Source: Vibrio hangzhouensis
GTDB taxonomy: Bacteria; Pseudomonadota; Gammaproteobacteria; Enterobacterales; Vibrionaceae
Assembly (NCBI RefSeq): GCF_900107935.1
Contig: NZ_FNVG01000021.1
Location: 1-64,000 of the forward strand
Reading direction: 5' to 3'
Length of the DNA stretch: 64,000 nucleotides
This document shows positions 1 to 8,778 of the stretch, in pieces. The position numbers were made by a program, and so were the translations under genes. The notes below the pieces were generated by a model. The model worked only from the letters and a program-made list of their open reading frames with translations. It was not told where the DNA came from and ran no database searches. Positions within the stretch are counted from its first letter, which is position 1; every line of letters begins with the position of its first letter.

Positions 1-317
1 AAAGCTATTATCGTTCCAACAGAACGATAATGAATTGACTGTGCCAAGTCTTGCGACTTGAATTGGTCACTCAGTTCATTGAAACCAAATTTGATTCCGA
101 AGAATCTAATTTTGATTATCATCAACGAGTGCCCACACAGATTGATAGGTTTATATTGTTAAAGAGCTTGTTTCGAGCTTCCCTCGAAACGGACGGCCAT
201 TTTAGCGAGATAAGTTGTCGTGTCAACCACTTTTTTCAACTTATTTTGCTAAGCTTCTTAGAAGCTTGAAGCCTTCTGACTCAGTGCGAACTTTCGCTTG
301 CGTTCCCGTGTCAGCGA
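1..317 (-). other. rRNA operon leader (16S gene lies off the left edge)
   Basis: Read on the minus strand, this is the transcribed leader of an rrn operon ending at or very near the 5' end of 16S rRNA just outside the window. A perfect 10-bp hairpin (7-16 with 22-31) sits next to the expected 16S start. Further small hairpins are at 45-60 and 93-106. A boxB-like hairpin (170-177 with 183-190) is followed by a boxA antitermination element at 154-167 (GCTCTTTAACAATA on the minus strand), the site for Nus-factor antitermination. A 72-codon open frame on the plus strand here is chance. Confidence 0.85.
199..226 (-). promoter_or_regulatory. rrn P2-type promoter
   Basis: On the minus strand a -35 TTGACA (221-226) and a -10 TAAAAT (199-204) are separated by 16 bp. 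The site lies just upstream of the boxB/boxA leader elements, as expected for the proximal promoter of an rRNA operon. Confidence 0.8.
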
Positions 318-323
318 GGGGGC

Positions 324-400
324 ATTATAGAGATCGAAATCACGTTGGCAAGACCCTAAATGCATTTTTTTTGCTTTTTTTCTCCGGATGATTATTTTTT
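324..400 (-). promoter_or_regulatory. rrn P1-type promoter with GC-rich discriminator and AT-rich upstream tract
   Basis: On the minus strand a -35 TTGCCA (346-351) and a perfect -10 TATAAT (324-329) are 16 bp apart. The run GCCCCCTC that follows the -10 is the GC-rich discriminator typical of rRNA promoters under ppGpp/DksA control. Upstream, 352-400 is very A/T-rich and fits an UP element bound by the alpha subunit of RNA polymerase. Confidence 0.8.
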
Positions 401-470
401 GCCCTTTGGGGCTGTAAATTGCAGAAATATGGCACCAGAATAGCCTTGATACCTAGATTTAGAGACTGTT

Positions 471-1019
471 ATGACTTCAATTCGTAGTTACAAAGGAATC
501 TCACCTCAACTTGATGATTCTGTCTATATAGATGAAACCAGCGTTATTGTCGGCGATGTGCGCTTAGGCAAAGACGCCAGTGTCTGGCCGCTGGTTGCTG
601 CTCGCGGCGATGTAAACCACATTATCATTGGTGACCGCACCAATATTCAGGACAACAGTGTTTTGCACGTCACGCACAAGAATGCGGAAAACCCTGAAGG
701 TTATCCTTTGATAATTGGCAGTGATGTGACCATTGGACATAAAGTGATGTTACACGGGTGCACAATCAAGGATCGCGTACTTGTCGGCATGGGCAGCATC
801 GTACTCGACGGTGCGATTATTGAGTCCGATGTGATGATTGGCGCAGGTTCACTGGTTCCGCCTAATAAAAAGTTAGAAAGCGGCTATCTATATGTGGGCA
901 GTCCTGTAAAACAGGCTCGTCCTCTAACGGATAAAGAAAGAGCCTTTCTTGTTCGCTCTGCAAACAACTACGTGCAGAACAAAAACGATTACATGGTGGA
1001 CGTTAAAGTCATTCGTTAA
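471..1019 (+). CDS. yrdA: gamma-carbonic anhydrase family protein YrdA
   Basis: The 182-residue protein is built of hexapeptide repeats (VIVGDV, IIIGDR, VTIGHK, VMIGAG patterns over about residues 25-150) that fold as a left-handed beta helix and trimerise. His66, His90 and His95 match the three zinc-ligand histidines of gamma-carbonic anhydrases, and Arg45, Asp47 and Gln60 match other conserved site residues. Catalytic activity of YrdA-type members is poorly established, so the enzymatic role is family inference. It reads away from the rrn promoters and its stop overlaps the convergent DUF1488 gene by 4 bases. The same neighbours are usual in vibrios. Confidence 0.9.
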   Translation: MTSIRSYKGISPQLDDSVYIDETSVIVGDVRLGKDASVWPLVAARGDVNHIIIGDRTNIQDNSVLHVTHKNAENPEGYPLIIGSDVTIGHKVMLHGCTIKDRVLVGMGSIVLDGAIIESDVMIGAGSLVPPNKKLESGYLYVGSPVKQARPLTDKERAFLVRSANNYVQNKNDYMVDVKVIR

Positions 1020-1279
1020 TCGAGAACAATACGACCTTGCTCATCGAAAGCTTCATCCTCAATGAGGCTTTCTGCTAACTCTTCAATATCGAAGCGTACC
1101 TGCTCAAAGACCTCTAATGCTTTGGCTTTATCGACGTTTTCTGTATTTGACAGCTCAGCAAGTTTGCCCACACCAACCAAGCAGACAATCAACATACCCG
1201 ATTGATGAGCCTGAAACTCCACCATCGCCAGCTCGTCATTCCACGCTAGCTGATCAGAAAAAAGAATAGACTGATTCAC
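1016..1279 (-). CDS. DUF1488 domain-containing protein
   Basis: This small acidic protein of 87 residues resembles the DUF1488 family, whose function is unknown. It has no signal peptide or membrane segment. The C-terminal half is rich in Glu and Asp. It sits 4 bases downstream of the aroE stop codon and probably belongs to the hemF-aroE transcription unit. The 3' end overlaps the end of yrdA on the other strand. Confidence 0.75.
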   Translation of the reverse strand: MNQSILFSDQLAWNDELAMVEFQAHQSGMLIVCLVGVGKLAELSNTENVDKAKALEVFEQVRFDIEELAESLIEDEAFDEQGRIVLD

Positions 1280-1283
1280 TTTA

Positions 1284-2111
1284 TTACCCTTCTAAGTTTT
1301 TTCTAAGCTCGCGTAAGATCTGCTTGGTTCCTGGCCTTAAGCCACGCCATAACATAAAGCTCTCTGCAGCCTGCCCCACCAACATACCTAAACCATCGTA
1401 GGCAAATCGTGCCCCCGATTCTTTGGCCCATTGATTAAACGTCGTTAAGCCTTGCCCATAGGCCATGTCATAGCTCACCGTATGCTCGCCAAAAATAGCA
1501 TTGCTAATATCGGGAAGCTGTTTATACAGGCTGCTTGAGGATGAATTAATGACAACATCATAAGCACAGCCAACTTCATTCATAGGTACCGCACCAATTG
1601 GGCCAAACTCTTTAAACAGAGTAGCCAGCTGCTCTGCTTTCTCAAAAGTACGGTTGGTGATGGTGATAGATGCGGGTTGCTGATCCAGTAATGGTTTAAG
1701 TACACCTCGTGCCGCGCCACCAGCACCAATAATCAGTATAGAAGCACCTTCAAGCTGAACCTGATGTTGCAACAGATCTTGAACGAAGCCTTCACCATCG
1801 GTGTTGTCACCGATAATTTCACCATCGTCGAGCTTCTTTAAGGTATTCACCGCACCAGCCAATTGCGCCCGTTCCGTCAAGCGGTCAGCCATTTTGAATG
1901 CATCCTCTTTAAAGGGCGCAGTGACATTGCAACCTCTGCCGCCATTCTGGAAAAATGACTCTGCCGCCTGAATAAACTCACCCGGCTCAGGTTGCAGGCG
2001 TCCATATTCAAGGTTTTGTGACGTTTGTCTTGCAAAGAGGGTGTGAATATAAGGGGATTTGCTTTGCGAGATAGGGTTTCCAAATACAACGTATTGATCG
2101 GGCTTACTCAT
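1284..2111 (-). CDS. aroE: shikimate dehydrogenase (NADP+) AroE
   Basis: AroE reduces 3-dehydroshikimate to shikimate with NADPH in aromatic amino-acid synthesis. The 275-residue protein has the substrate-binding motif NPISQSKSP (residues 12-20), the catalytic lysine in NVTAPFK (Lys68), the catalytic aspartate in NTDGEG (Asp105) and the NADP-binding glycine loop GAGGAARG (129-136). The length equals that of the family (about 272). It lies between hemF and the DUF1488 gene on the same strand. Confidence 0.97.
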   Translation of the reverse strand: MSKPDQYVVFGNPISQSKSPYIHTLFARQTSQNLEYGRLQPEPGEFIQAAESFFQNGGRGCNVTAPFKEDAFKMADRLTERAQLAGAVNTLKKLDDGEIIGDNTDGEGFVQDLLQHQVQLEGASILIIGAGGAARGVLKPLLDQQPASITITNRTFEKAEQLATLFKEFGPIGAVPMNEVGCAYDVVINSSSSSLYKQLPDISNAIFGEHTVSYDMAYGQGLTTFNQWAKESGARFAYDGLGMLVGQAAESFMLWRGLRPGTKQILRELRKNLEG

Positions 2112-2190
2112 GTCCTTGCCTGCTGTGTGCCAAAGTAATTAGCCTGACACTAACACTTCGACACACATTCGCCAAGTAATGAGCCAAGGA

Positions 2191-3096
2191 TCACCAGTCT
2201 CTGGGTTTCAGATAGTCGGAATACAACAAGGCTTCGGGCGTTCCTGATTCTGGATGGTAGCTGTATTCCCAGCGCGCCAACGGTGGCATGGACATCAAGA
2301 TAGACTCCGTCCGTCCACCACTCTGCAGCCCAAATAGCGTGCCACGGTCATACACCAGATTAAACTCCACGTACCTACCACGACGATATAGCTGGAACTG
2401 ACGCTCGCGCTCTCCAAATTCAGTCTGCTTGCGTTTTTGTACGATCGGCAAGTACGCTTCTGTGTAACCATTACCGACCGACTTCATATAGGCAAAGCAG
2501 CGCTCAAAGCCCCATTGATTGAGGTCGTCAAAGAACAAGCCACCGACACCACGAGTCTCATTGCGATGAGGAAGGAAAAAGTAATCGTCACACCATTTTT
2601 TATGCTCTGGGTAGACATCGACCCCAAAAGGCGTGCAAATCGTCTTCGCTACGTTATGCCAATGTTGACAATCTTCTTCAAAAGGATAAAACGGCGTGAG
2701 ATCGAATCCACCACCAAACCACCAGATTGGCGCTTCACCCTCTTTCTCTGCAATAAAAAAGCGTACATTGGCATGCGAGGTAGGAATGTAGGGATTTTTA
2801 GGGTGGATGACCAGCGAAACACCCATCGCCTCAAATTTACGACCCGCCAGTTCAGGTCGATGTGCCGTGGCTGACGCAGGCATCTTATCGCCAAAGACGT
2901 GTGAGAAATTCACACCGCCCTGTTCAAATACATGACCATCTTTCAACACCCGGCTGCGGCCACCACCACCCTGCTCTCGCTGCCACTCATCCTGCTGAAA
3001 CGTCGCACCACCATCTTCTTGTTCGAGCTTATGGCAAATCTCATCCTGCAATTGCAGCAAAAACGCTTTGACCTGATGCTTGTCCACTTGTTGCAC
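2191..3096 (-). CDS. hemF: aerobic coproporphyrinogen-III oxidase HemF
   Basis: HemF is the oxygen-dependent enzyme that converts coproporphyrinogen III to protoporphyrinogen IX in haem synthesis. The chosen GTG start at 3096 gives 301 residues, the usual length (E. coli about 299). An AAGGAG ribosome site at 3103-3108 lies six bases upstream and overlaps the tsaC stop. A longer open frame reaching 3165 runs into tsaC and has no such support. Conserved blocks include the GGGGRSRV region, HPKNPYIPTSHANVRFF, WWFGGGFDLTPFY and the C-terminal GRYVEFNLVYDRGTLFGL stretch. It is probably cotranscribed with tsaC and aroE. Confidence 0.96.
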   Translation of the reverse strand: MQQVDKHQVKAFLLQLQDEICHKLEQEDGGATFQQDEWQREQGGGGRSRVLKDGHVFEQGGVNFSHVFGDKMPASATAHRPELAGRKFEAMGVSLVIHPKNPYIPTSHANVRFFIAEKEGEAPIWWFGGGFDLTPFYPFEEDCQHWHNVAKTICTPFGVDVYPEHKKWCDDYFFLPHRNETRGVGGLFFDDLNQWGFERCFAYMKSVGNGYTEAYLPIVQKRKQTEFGERERQFQLYRRGRYVEFNLVYDRGTLFGLQSGGRTESILMSMPPLARWEYSYHPESGTPEALLYSDYLKPRDW

Positions 3097-3106
3097 TGGA
3101 GACTCC

Positions 3107-3664
3107 TTACCCTTGTCGTAATACTTGCTGAGAACGGGCGTCACGTATCTCGCTCGGTTTGTCACGACCGCCCGTGTCTCCTTCGAGGATCGCCGTCAAT
3201 CGATCGCCTAACTGCTGCTTCACTTCGTCAGTCGTCATACAGGAAGGCATGCCCGAAAGATTGGCACTGGTCGATGTGATGGGTTTGCCATAGGCCAAAC
3301 ACAGTTTCTGAACCAATGCATGATCCGTGACACGAACGGCTATGGTATCAAACGCACCACTTAGCCAGGATGAAACTCGTGAGCTAGCCGGCATTATCCA
3401 GGTATAAGGGCCTGGCCAGGTTTGCCTTACGTTTTCAAGCTGCTCATCCGTCAATTGGCTCTCATCAATGTAGGGACGTAACTGGTCATAATTCGCCGCG
3501 ATCAGGATGAGCCCTTTCTCTACAGGACGCTCCTTGACCGCCAATAGCTTTTCAATAGCCTGAGTATCGTCTGGGTCACAGCCCACACCAAATACTCCCT
3601 CCGTTGGATAAGCAATCACTTCACCGGATTGGAGTGCCGCAACTGTACTTTGAAAATTATCCAC
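3107..3664 (-). CDS. tsaC: L-threonylcarbamoyladenylate synthase TsaC (YrdC/Sua5 family)
   Basis: TsaC makes threonylcarbamoyl-AMP from threonine, bicarbonate and ATP, the first step of the t6A37 tRNA modification. The protein has 185 residues, typical of the short TsaC form without the Sua5 C-terminal domain. Visible motifs include the N-terminal AYPTEGVFGVGCDP block, the KERP motif and the later TSANLSG motif. It is the first gene of a probable tsaC-hemF-aroE-DUF1488 unit divergent from purEK. Confidence 0.95.
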   Translation of the reverse strand: MDNFQSTVAALQSGEVIAYPTEGVFGVGCDPDDTQAIEKLLAVKERPVEKGLILIAANYDQLRPYIDESQLTDEQLENVRQTWPGPYTWIMPASSRVSSWLSGAFDTIAVRVTDHALVQKLCLAYGKPITSTSANLSGMPSCMTTDEVKQQLGDRLTAILEGDTGGRDKPSEIRDARSQQVLRQG

Positions 3665-3765
3665 CGAACCTTCCTTTTACTAAAACCTAAACAATTTTTT
3701 TACATTTCATCGGCACTATGCTCAAAAGCAGCGAGAGAATCCAGAAAAAAACACAAAATTCACTC

Positions 3766-3781
3766 ACGCAAACGTTTTCCT
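3766..3781 (+). promoter_or_regulatory. PurR-type operator in front of purEK
   Basis: ACGCAAACGTTTTCCT matches the enterobacterial PurR operator consensus, including the central CpG that PurR needs. It overlaps the predicted -35 region of the purE promoter, so bound PurR (with hypoxanthine or guanine) would block transcription when purines are plentiful. The identification is by motif and by the function of the downstream genes. Confidence 0.85.
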
Positions 3782-3803
3782 TAGAAAAAAATCCTCGTAT
3801 AAT
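3775..3803 (+). promoter_or_regulatory. purEK promoter
   Basis: A perfect -10 TATAAT lies at 3798-3803, and a weak -35 TTTTCC at 3775-3780 is 17 bp upstream, inside the PurR-type operator. The start codon of purE follows 45 bases after the -10. Confidence 0.7.
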
Positions 3804-3847
3804 GCGCGCAAATTAGTCCAATCGCACAAGCTTTGAAGGAGCACAGG

Positions 3848-4333
3848 ATGAAAGTCGGCATTATTATGGGTTCTAAATCAGACTGGCCAACCATGAAATT
3901 AGCGGCAGAAATGCTAGACCAGTTTGGTGTGGATTATGAGACCAAAGTTGTTTCTGCTCACCGTACACCACAACTGCTTGCGGACTACGCGACTTCTGCG
4001 AAAGAGCGCGGCATCAAAGTGATCATTGCGGGTGCCGGTGGCGCAGCGCACCTTCCTGGTATGGCAGCCGCTTTCACCAGTGTTCCAGTGTTGGGTGTTC
4101 CGGTACAAAGCCGAGCACTAAAAGGTATGGATTCACTGCTGTCTATTGTACAGATGCCAAAAGGCATTGCGGTTGGCACACTGGCCATCGGTGAAGCCGG
4201 CGCTGCCAATGCTGGTATTCTTGCGGCACAGATTATTGGCGTTCACGATGAAGTAGTGATGGAAAAAGTGGAAGCCTTCCGCAGCCAACAAACCGAAACC
4301 GTTCTTGCGAACCCTGATCCTGCAGAGGACTAA
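3848..4333 (+). CDS. purE: N5-carboxyaminoimidazole ribonucleotide mutase PurE
   Basis: PurE (class I) converts N5-CAIR to CAIR in purine synthesis. The ATG at 3848 follows the ribosome site AAGGAG with seven bases spacing and gives 161 residues; a TTG at 3833 in the same frame would bury the ribosome site. The N-terminal GSKSDWPTM motif binds the ribonucleotide phosphate, SAHRTP carries the catalytic histidine, and GAGGAAHLPGM is the other family signature. It is followed two bases later by purK, its pathway partner. Confidence 0.97.
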   Translation: MKVGIIMGSKSDWPTMKLAAEMLDQFGVDYETKVVSAHRTPQLLADYATSAKERGIKVIIAGAGGAAHLPGMAAAFTSVPVLGVPVQSRALKGMDSLLSIVQMPKGIAVGTLAIGEAGAANAGILAAQIIGVHDEVVMEKVEAFRSQQTETVLANPDPAED

Positions 4334-4335
4334 TT

Positions 4336-5466
4336 ATGAAACACGTTTTGGTTCTCGGAGCTGGCCAGTTAGCCCGTATGATGTCTTTGGCTGGTGCACC
4401 ACTGAACATCAACATCTCGGCATTTGACGTTCGCAGTGAGAATATCGTTCACCCACTGACGTTAGAGATTCTGGGGAGTGGTCTGCAGCAGGCGATTGCT
4501 CAGGCCGACGTCATCACGGCTGAATTTGAGCATATCCCCCACGATATTTTGGCTGTTTGCGAAGCCAGTGGTAAGTTCCTGCCTTCGACTGATGCTATCA
4601 AGGCAGGCGGTGATCGTCGTATCGAAAAAGCGTTGCTGGACAATGCCGGTGTGAAAAACGCCAAATATGCCGTGATCGAAACAAGAACAGACTTTGAACT
4701 GGCGATTGAACGTGTTGGTTTACCCATGGTATTGAAAAGCGCACTGGGTGGTTACGATGGCAAGGGGCAGTGGCGTCTGAAAGATCTCGATGACGTAGAA
4801 GCCATCTGGAGTGAAATGGAACAGTGCATCGCCGACTCTGACAGTCAGGCCATCGTTGCCGAAGAGTTTGTTCCATTTCAACGTGAAGTCTCCCTTGTCG
4901 GGGCCCGTAACCGAAACGGTGACATCGCCATTTACCCATTAGCTGAAAATGTGCACACCAATGGCGTCCTGACGCTGTCAACGGCAATTGATGAGCCTGT
5001 ATTGCAGGCGCAGGCGGCTCAGATGTTTACCGCCGTGGCTGAATCTCTGGATTACGTTGGCGTTCTGGCTCTGGAGTTTTTTGACGTTGCCGGACAACTG
5101 CTGGTCAACGAGATTGCACCTCGCGTGCATAACTCCGGTCACTGGACTCAGCAGGGTGCTGATACCTGTCAGTTTGAAAATCATCTGCGTGCTGTATGCG
5201 ACATGCCACTAGGCTCGACTCATGCAGTCAGAGCGACTTCTATGGTCAACATTCTTGGTGAAGACTCAGTACCTGATGAGGTTCATGCCCTAGCGGGTTG
5301 TCATGTCCATTGGTACGGCAAAGAGAAACGTGCGGGTCGCAAAATGGGTCACATCAATGTGTGTGCAGAGAACACCGCAGCCTTGAAACAGCGATTACTG
5401 CAACTTGCCGATCTGCTCGACGACGACGCTTTTCCGGCGTTAAAACCTGCCGCACAGGCACTGTAG
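4336..5466 (+). CDS. purK: N5-carboxyaminoimidazole ribonucleotide synthase PurK
   Basis: PurK is an ATP-grasp ligase that makes N5-CAIR from AIR, ATP and bicarbonate, feeding PurE. The 376-residue protein starts with the Rossmann-like GAGQLARM motif. The central part has the ATP-grasp signatures LKSALGGYDGKGQW, EEFVPFQREVSLV and the C-terminal NEIAPRVHNSGHWTQ metal-binding segment. Length is slightly above E. coli PurK (about 355). It ends just before a strong bidirectional terminator. Confidence 0.97.
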   Translation: MKHVLVLGAGQLARMMSLAGAPLNINISAFDVRSENIVHPLTLEILGSGLQQAIAQADVITAEFEHIPHDILAVCEASGKFLPSTDAIKAGGDRRIEKALLDNAGVKNAKYAVIETRTDFELAIERVGLPMVLKSALGGYDGKGQWRLKDLDDVEAIWSEMEQCIADSDSQAIVAEEFVPFQREVSLVGARNRNGDIAIYPLAENVHTNGVLTLSTAIDEPVLQAQAAQMFTAVAESLDYVGVLALEFFDVAGQLLVNEIAPRVHNSGHWTQQGADTCQFENHLRAVCDMPLGSTHAVRATSMVNILGEDSVPDEVHALAGCHVHWYGKEKRAGRKMGHINVCAENTAALKQRLLQLADLLDDDAFPALKPAAQAL

Positions 5467-5481
5467 TCCAACGATAACGCG

Positions 5482-5515
5482 CAAAAAAAAACGGCTCCAA
5501 CACGGAGCCGTTTTT
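5482..5515. terminator. bidirectional terminator between purK and yrdD
   Basis: A perfect 9-bp stem (5490-5498 with 5504-5512) and 5-base loop is flanked by a run of A on the left and T on the right, so it works for purEK on the plus strand and for yrdD on the minus strand. Confidence 0.9.
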
Positions 5516-6088
5516 CTATTCCTGAATCTTTTGGCAGCGCCTCGAAGCGCACTCATAAACCACACCCGAGGCTTTTTTCTTTTCCACCAGCAAGCTGAAA
5601 CCACAATACTGGCAACTGCCCGCAACAGGGAGATGGTTGACGGCAAACTTGCACTTAGGGTAACTGTCACATGCATAAAACACTTTGCCAAACCGCGACT
5701 TTCTCTCCGTCAATGACCCTTTGCGGCACTCAGGGCAAGCGGCAGAGATCTCTTGCGTTTTCTCAGGGGGCTCCTGCTGATTCGGTGATTGAATGAAGTG
5801 ACATTCGGGATAACCACTGCAACCTATAAACATTCCAAAACGACCCTGACGGAGCAGCAGTTCACTGCCACACTCGGGGCATGGCACCCCCAGTTCCTTA
5901 ATGATATGACCATCATTTTGATGCAACGGTTTGATGTAATCGCAGCTCGGATATTGATTGCAACCCAGAAACGGGCCGTGTTTGCCGTTTTTAAGCAACA
6001 ATTGACCTTGCTGGCATTGCGGGCAAGGCTCATGATCTAAGGCGTGCTCATGAGCCGAGAAAAGTTGATTGTCTATTTTACCACTCAT
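5516..6088 (-). CDS. yrdD: topoisomerase-type C4 zinc-finger protein (YrdD)
   Basis: The 190-residue protein is a string of four C4 zinc-ribbon modules like those at the C-terminus of topoisomerase I, each with a CPxC (or CQYC) pair and a second Cys pair such as GCNQYPSC or GCSGYPEC. There is no topoisomerase catalytic domain, so it is probably a stand-alone nucleic-acid-binding protein. The exact role is unknown. It belongs to the conserved dprA-smg-yrdD cluster, all on the minus strand. Confidence 0.9.
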   Translation of the reverse strand: MSGKIDNQLFSAHEHALDHEPCPQCQQGQLLLKNGKHGPFLGCNQYPSCDYIKPLHQNDGHIIKELGVPCPECGSELLLRQGRFGMFIGCSGYPECHFIQSPNQQEPPEKTQEISAACPECRKGSLTERKSRFGKVFYACDSYPKCKFAVNHLPVAGSCQYCGFSLLVEKKKASGVVYECASRRCQKIQE

Positions 6089-6123
6089 GGGAATCTCAAA
6101 TTAGCACTCTGGGTTATCACCAC

Positions 6124-6600
6124 TTAGTGAATCACACCCCGTTCGGCAGTGTAGATAAGTTCTTCCATGAGAGTGTACGCATTTTCGTTGCCTGGAACAT
6201 TGAACAAAACCATCAAAATGATCCATTTCAGGTCATCAAGCTCAAACTCGTTGGTCTCTAACCCCATAACACGGTCGATCACCATTTCTCGTGTTTCGGT
6301 TGTCAGTACGCCAATTTGTTCCAGAAACAGTAACAGTCCACGACTTTGCACATCCAGTCTGGCCATCTCTTTCGCTGTGTATATGCGCGTCGAGGTTGCG
6401 GCACTGGTCGTGATGGCAGAACGTTTATCGGTATCTTGCAGTTCTGCCAGATCCTCCAGCCATTCCAGTGCTTTATAGATATCTTTTTGCTTGAAGCCCG
6501 CACGCAGCAGTTCATCCTCAAGCTCGTCCTGGTCTACCTGCAGATCAGCATCGCTATGCACGTAGGTTTCGAACAGGTACATCAGTATGTCCATCATCAT
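6124..6600 (-). CDS. smg: DUF494 family protein Smg
   Basis: The acidic 158-residue protein matches the Smg/DUF494 family (E. coli Smg, 157 residues), whose function is unknown but which is nearly always next to dprA. The N-terminal segment MYLFETYVHSDADLQV is typical. Three consecutive ATG codons (6600, 6597, 6594) could serve as start. The first is shown because a GGGGAG ribosome site is about nine bases upstream. It begins just after the dprA stop, in one transcription unit with it. Confidence 0.92.
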   Translation of the reverse strand: MMMDILMYLFETYVHSDADLQVDQDELEDELLRAGFKQKDIYKALEWLEDLAELQDTDKRSAITTSAATSTRIYTAKEMARLDVQSRGLLLFLEQIGVLTTETREMVIDRVMGLETNEFELDDLKWIILMVLFNVPGNENAYTLMEELIYTAERGVIH

Positions 6601-6602
6601 AG

Positions 6603-7703
6603 CTAGCGTCTCCCCTTAACAACATAACCACCATTTACAGCAACAACATGACCCAATAATTCGAGTTCTAATAACTGTTGCATGACTTCATGCACAGGAA
6701 TATGGGTCTTTTGCGCCAAAATATCAACTGGCGTTGCCTCTATTCCTACGTTAGCCAACAGTTCCGGAAATGGCAATTCTTCTTTATCAATAACTTGGTT
6801 AAAAAGTGTCGGCTGTACTTTTTTAGACCAGTTGGGAACCGATTCTATTTCATCGAGTACTTCTTTTGCTGACTGCACTAAGCACGCACCGGTCCTGATC
6901 AGCGAATGGCAACCCGAGTGAAAGCCATGTTGAATGGGGCCTGGAATCGCAAACACGTCCCGCCCCTGATCGGCGGCACACTTCGCAGTAATCAGGGAAC
7001 CACTCTTCTCGGTGGCTTCAACCACTAACACTGCTAGTGACAAGCCGCTGACAACCCGGTTGCGCCTCGGGAAATACTCAGGACGAGGTGTTATCCAGGG
7101 TAAATGCTCGCTCACCAAGGCCCCTTGCTCCGCGATTCTGGCAGCCAAGTGCTTATGACGGGCGGGATAAATGCAGTCCAGACCAGCGCCCAACACGGCG
7201 ATGGTGTTCCCCAGCACGTCCAGCGCACCCTGATGGGCATGACCATCGATGCCCAGCGCCAGACCACTGGTCACACAATATCCTTGCTCGGCAAACTGCC
7301 TGGCAAATCGCTTTGCGGTCTCAAGACCTTCAATGGTGGCATGCCGACTACCCACCATGGCTATTTGCGGTGCAGACAGCAAGGCAGGGTCTCCACGTAC
7401 GAACAAGACTGGAGGGTACCCACGGGTTTGCTTCAGCAACGATGGGTAATCTGGGTGTTCAGCCGTGAAAATTATCTGTCCACTCTGCTCTCCCCAGTGT
7501 AAGGCTTGCTCCGCCATGGCTAATGATTGCTGCTTGAGAAACTGAACCTGTGCCGATTTTAAACCCGTATCAGACAGTTCCCGCTCAGAATAACCAATGA
7601 TATTGGTTGGAGCATCGATAGCGCAAAGCTTCTCAAAGGTGATCGCCCCAATCCCCGGACACAATGACAATCGAAGCCAAGCGAGGAGTTCTTGCTCATC
7701 CAT
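6603..7703 (-). CDS. dprA: DNA-processing protein DprA
   Basis: DprA binds incoming single-stranded DNA and loads RecA during natural transformation. The start at 7703 gives 366 residues beginning MDEQELLAW, as in other vibrios, and overlaps the end of the upstream LysM gene by 8 bases. A longer frame to 7763 is unlikely. The Rossmann-type core contains GSRHATIEG, SGLALGIDGHAHQGAL, FPRRNRVVSGLS and EATEKSGSLITA. The C-terminal 60 residues form the winged-helix DprA domain. Vibrios are naturally competent on chitin, which fits the presence of comM later in the window. Confidence 0.95.
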   Translation of the reverse strand: MDEQELLAWLRLSLCPGIGAITFEKLCAIDAPTNIIGYSERELSDTGLKSAQVQFLKQQSLAMAEQALHWGEQSGQIIFTAEHPDYPSLLKQTRGYPPVLFVRGDPALLSAPQIAMVGSRHATIEGLETAKRFARQFAEQGYCVTSGLALGIDGHAHQGALDVLGNTIAVLGAGLDCIYPARHKHLAARIAEQGALVSEHLPWITPRPEYFPRRNRVVSGLSLAVLVVEATEKSGSLITAKCAADQGRDVFAIPGPIQHGFHSGCHSLIRTGACLVQSAKEVLDEIESVPNWSKKVQPTLFNQVIDKEELPFPELLANVGIEATPVDILAQKTHIPVHEVMQQLLELELLGHVVAVNGGYVVKGRR

Positions 7704-8778
7704 GGTCGTTCGTTTCTGTCGCTGCCGACAATATCGTTTGAGGAGAAATCGGCTCTCTGGCATCAGTGATCAGCGCGATGCTGAAATGGTCATAAACACG
7801 AATCACCATAAGCTGACCAATGTCGAAAACCGGCAAATCGAGTTCCGGGCTACCCATGTTACTTTTGCTCAAACCGACTTGTCCTGTGGAGAACCGAAAC
7901 TCATTACTGTACCGTTGGAGCTTATAACTGCTGCCCGCTTCAATGCCTGAGCTTGCGCCAGCATTTAACACCACACTTTGCCCCTGCACAGCAAAATAAA
8001 GCGAATCGAGCAGTCCTAAAATTCTCAGCTGATCCAGCGCAGGCCCTGGCTTGGGAGAGAAATGCGCCTGTGCACCGAACTCTTCGATAATTGCTTTAGG
8101 CATCGCAATGTCTCCCACTTTAAGTTCATGAACAAACTCGGTGAGATGCAGCACCGTCACCTGATCCTGCAACCTGTCAGAGCGAGCAAAAGCCACAGGC
8201 TTCAGCCGCCAACGGGTCACCATGCTATCTTCAGCATGGTATGACTCCCCCTTTTGGTAGATCACCCACTGCTGCACCTGTCCCTGATAGTCGATGTAAA
8301 TCTCATCATGTTGAGAAACGAACTCCAGACCGCGGCTCGATCCTACGATACGAGGATACTGGTCGAGCTGCGCTTCGGTCATCAGTACATTCTGCGTGAT
8401 ATAGCGGGCAGCCACCTCAGGCGCTACTGCGCCTATGGGCATCTTTGTGCGTGATTTGATTGCCGGGGACAGCTTCATCCACGGCTTTCGAGATAACTGC
8501 GGCTGACCATTTACCCATGTCAGTGTGAGGGTATCTCCCGGATAGATAAGGTGCGGATTCTGGATATGTGGGTTATTGCCCCACAATTCATTCCAGCGCC
8601 AGGGAGAGCGCAAATACAGGCTGGCGATTTCCCATAAGGTGTCGCCCTTGACCACGGTATAGGTGTGAGGAACATTGTTGTTGAGACTGAGAGGGGCTTT
8701 AGTCAGGCCTGATAACGGATACAACGCCACCGACACAAGAAATAAAACTCTCAATAGTCGCCGTTTTCCCTGTCTCAT
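7696..8778 (-). CDS. LysM peptidoglycan-binding domain protein
   Basis: The protein starts with an Arg/Lys-rich segment and a hydrophobic stretch (LLRVLFLVSVALYPLSG) that fits a signal peptide. One LysM domain follows (VVKGDTLWEIASLYLRSPW to YPGDTLTL), which binds peptidoglycan glycan chains. The remaining 270 residues show no domain I recognise. The ATG at 8778 is chosen because GAAGGA lies nine bases upstream, giving 360 residues. The next ATG upstream (8805) would add nine residues. The gene overlaps dprA and is divergent from def. Confidence 0.85.
   Translation of the reverse strand: MRQGKRRLLRVLFLVSVALYPLSGLTKAPLSLNNNVPHTYTVVKGDTLWEIASLYLRSPWRWNELWGNNPHIQNPHLIYPGDTLTLTWVNGQPQLSRKPWMKLSPAIKSRTKMPIGAVAPEVAARYITQNVLMTEAQLDQYPRIVGSSRGLEFVSQHDEIYIDYQGQVQQWVIYQKGESYHAEDSMVTRWRLKPVAFARSDRLQDQVTVLHLTEFVHELKVGDIAMPKAIIEEFGAQAHFSPKPGPALDQLRILGLLDSLYFAVQGQSVVLNAGASSGIEAGSSYKLQRYSNEFRFSTGQVGLSKSNMGSPELDLPVFDIGQLMVIRVYDHFSIALITDAREPISPQTILSAATETNDHG

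Noticed and set aside
51..269. 72-codon open frame on the plus strand
   Set aside because: It lies within the rRNA leader and P2 promoter, read on the opposite strand, with no ribosome site.
2437..2874. Long open frame opposite hemF
   Set aside because: It is a shadow of the well-conserved hemF gene and shows no family likeness.
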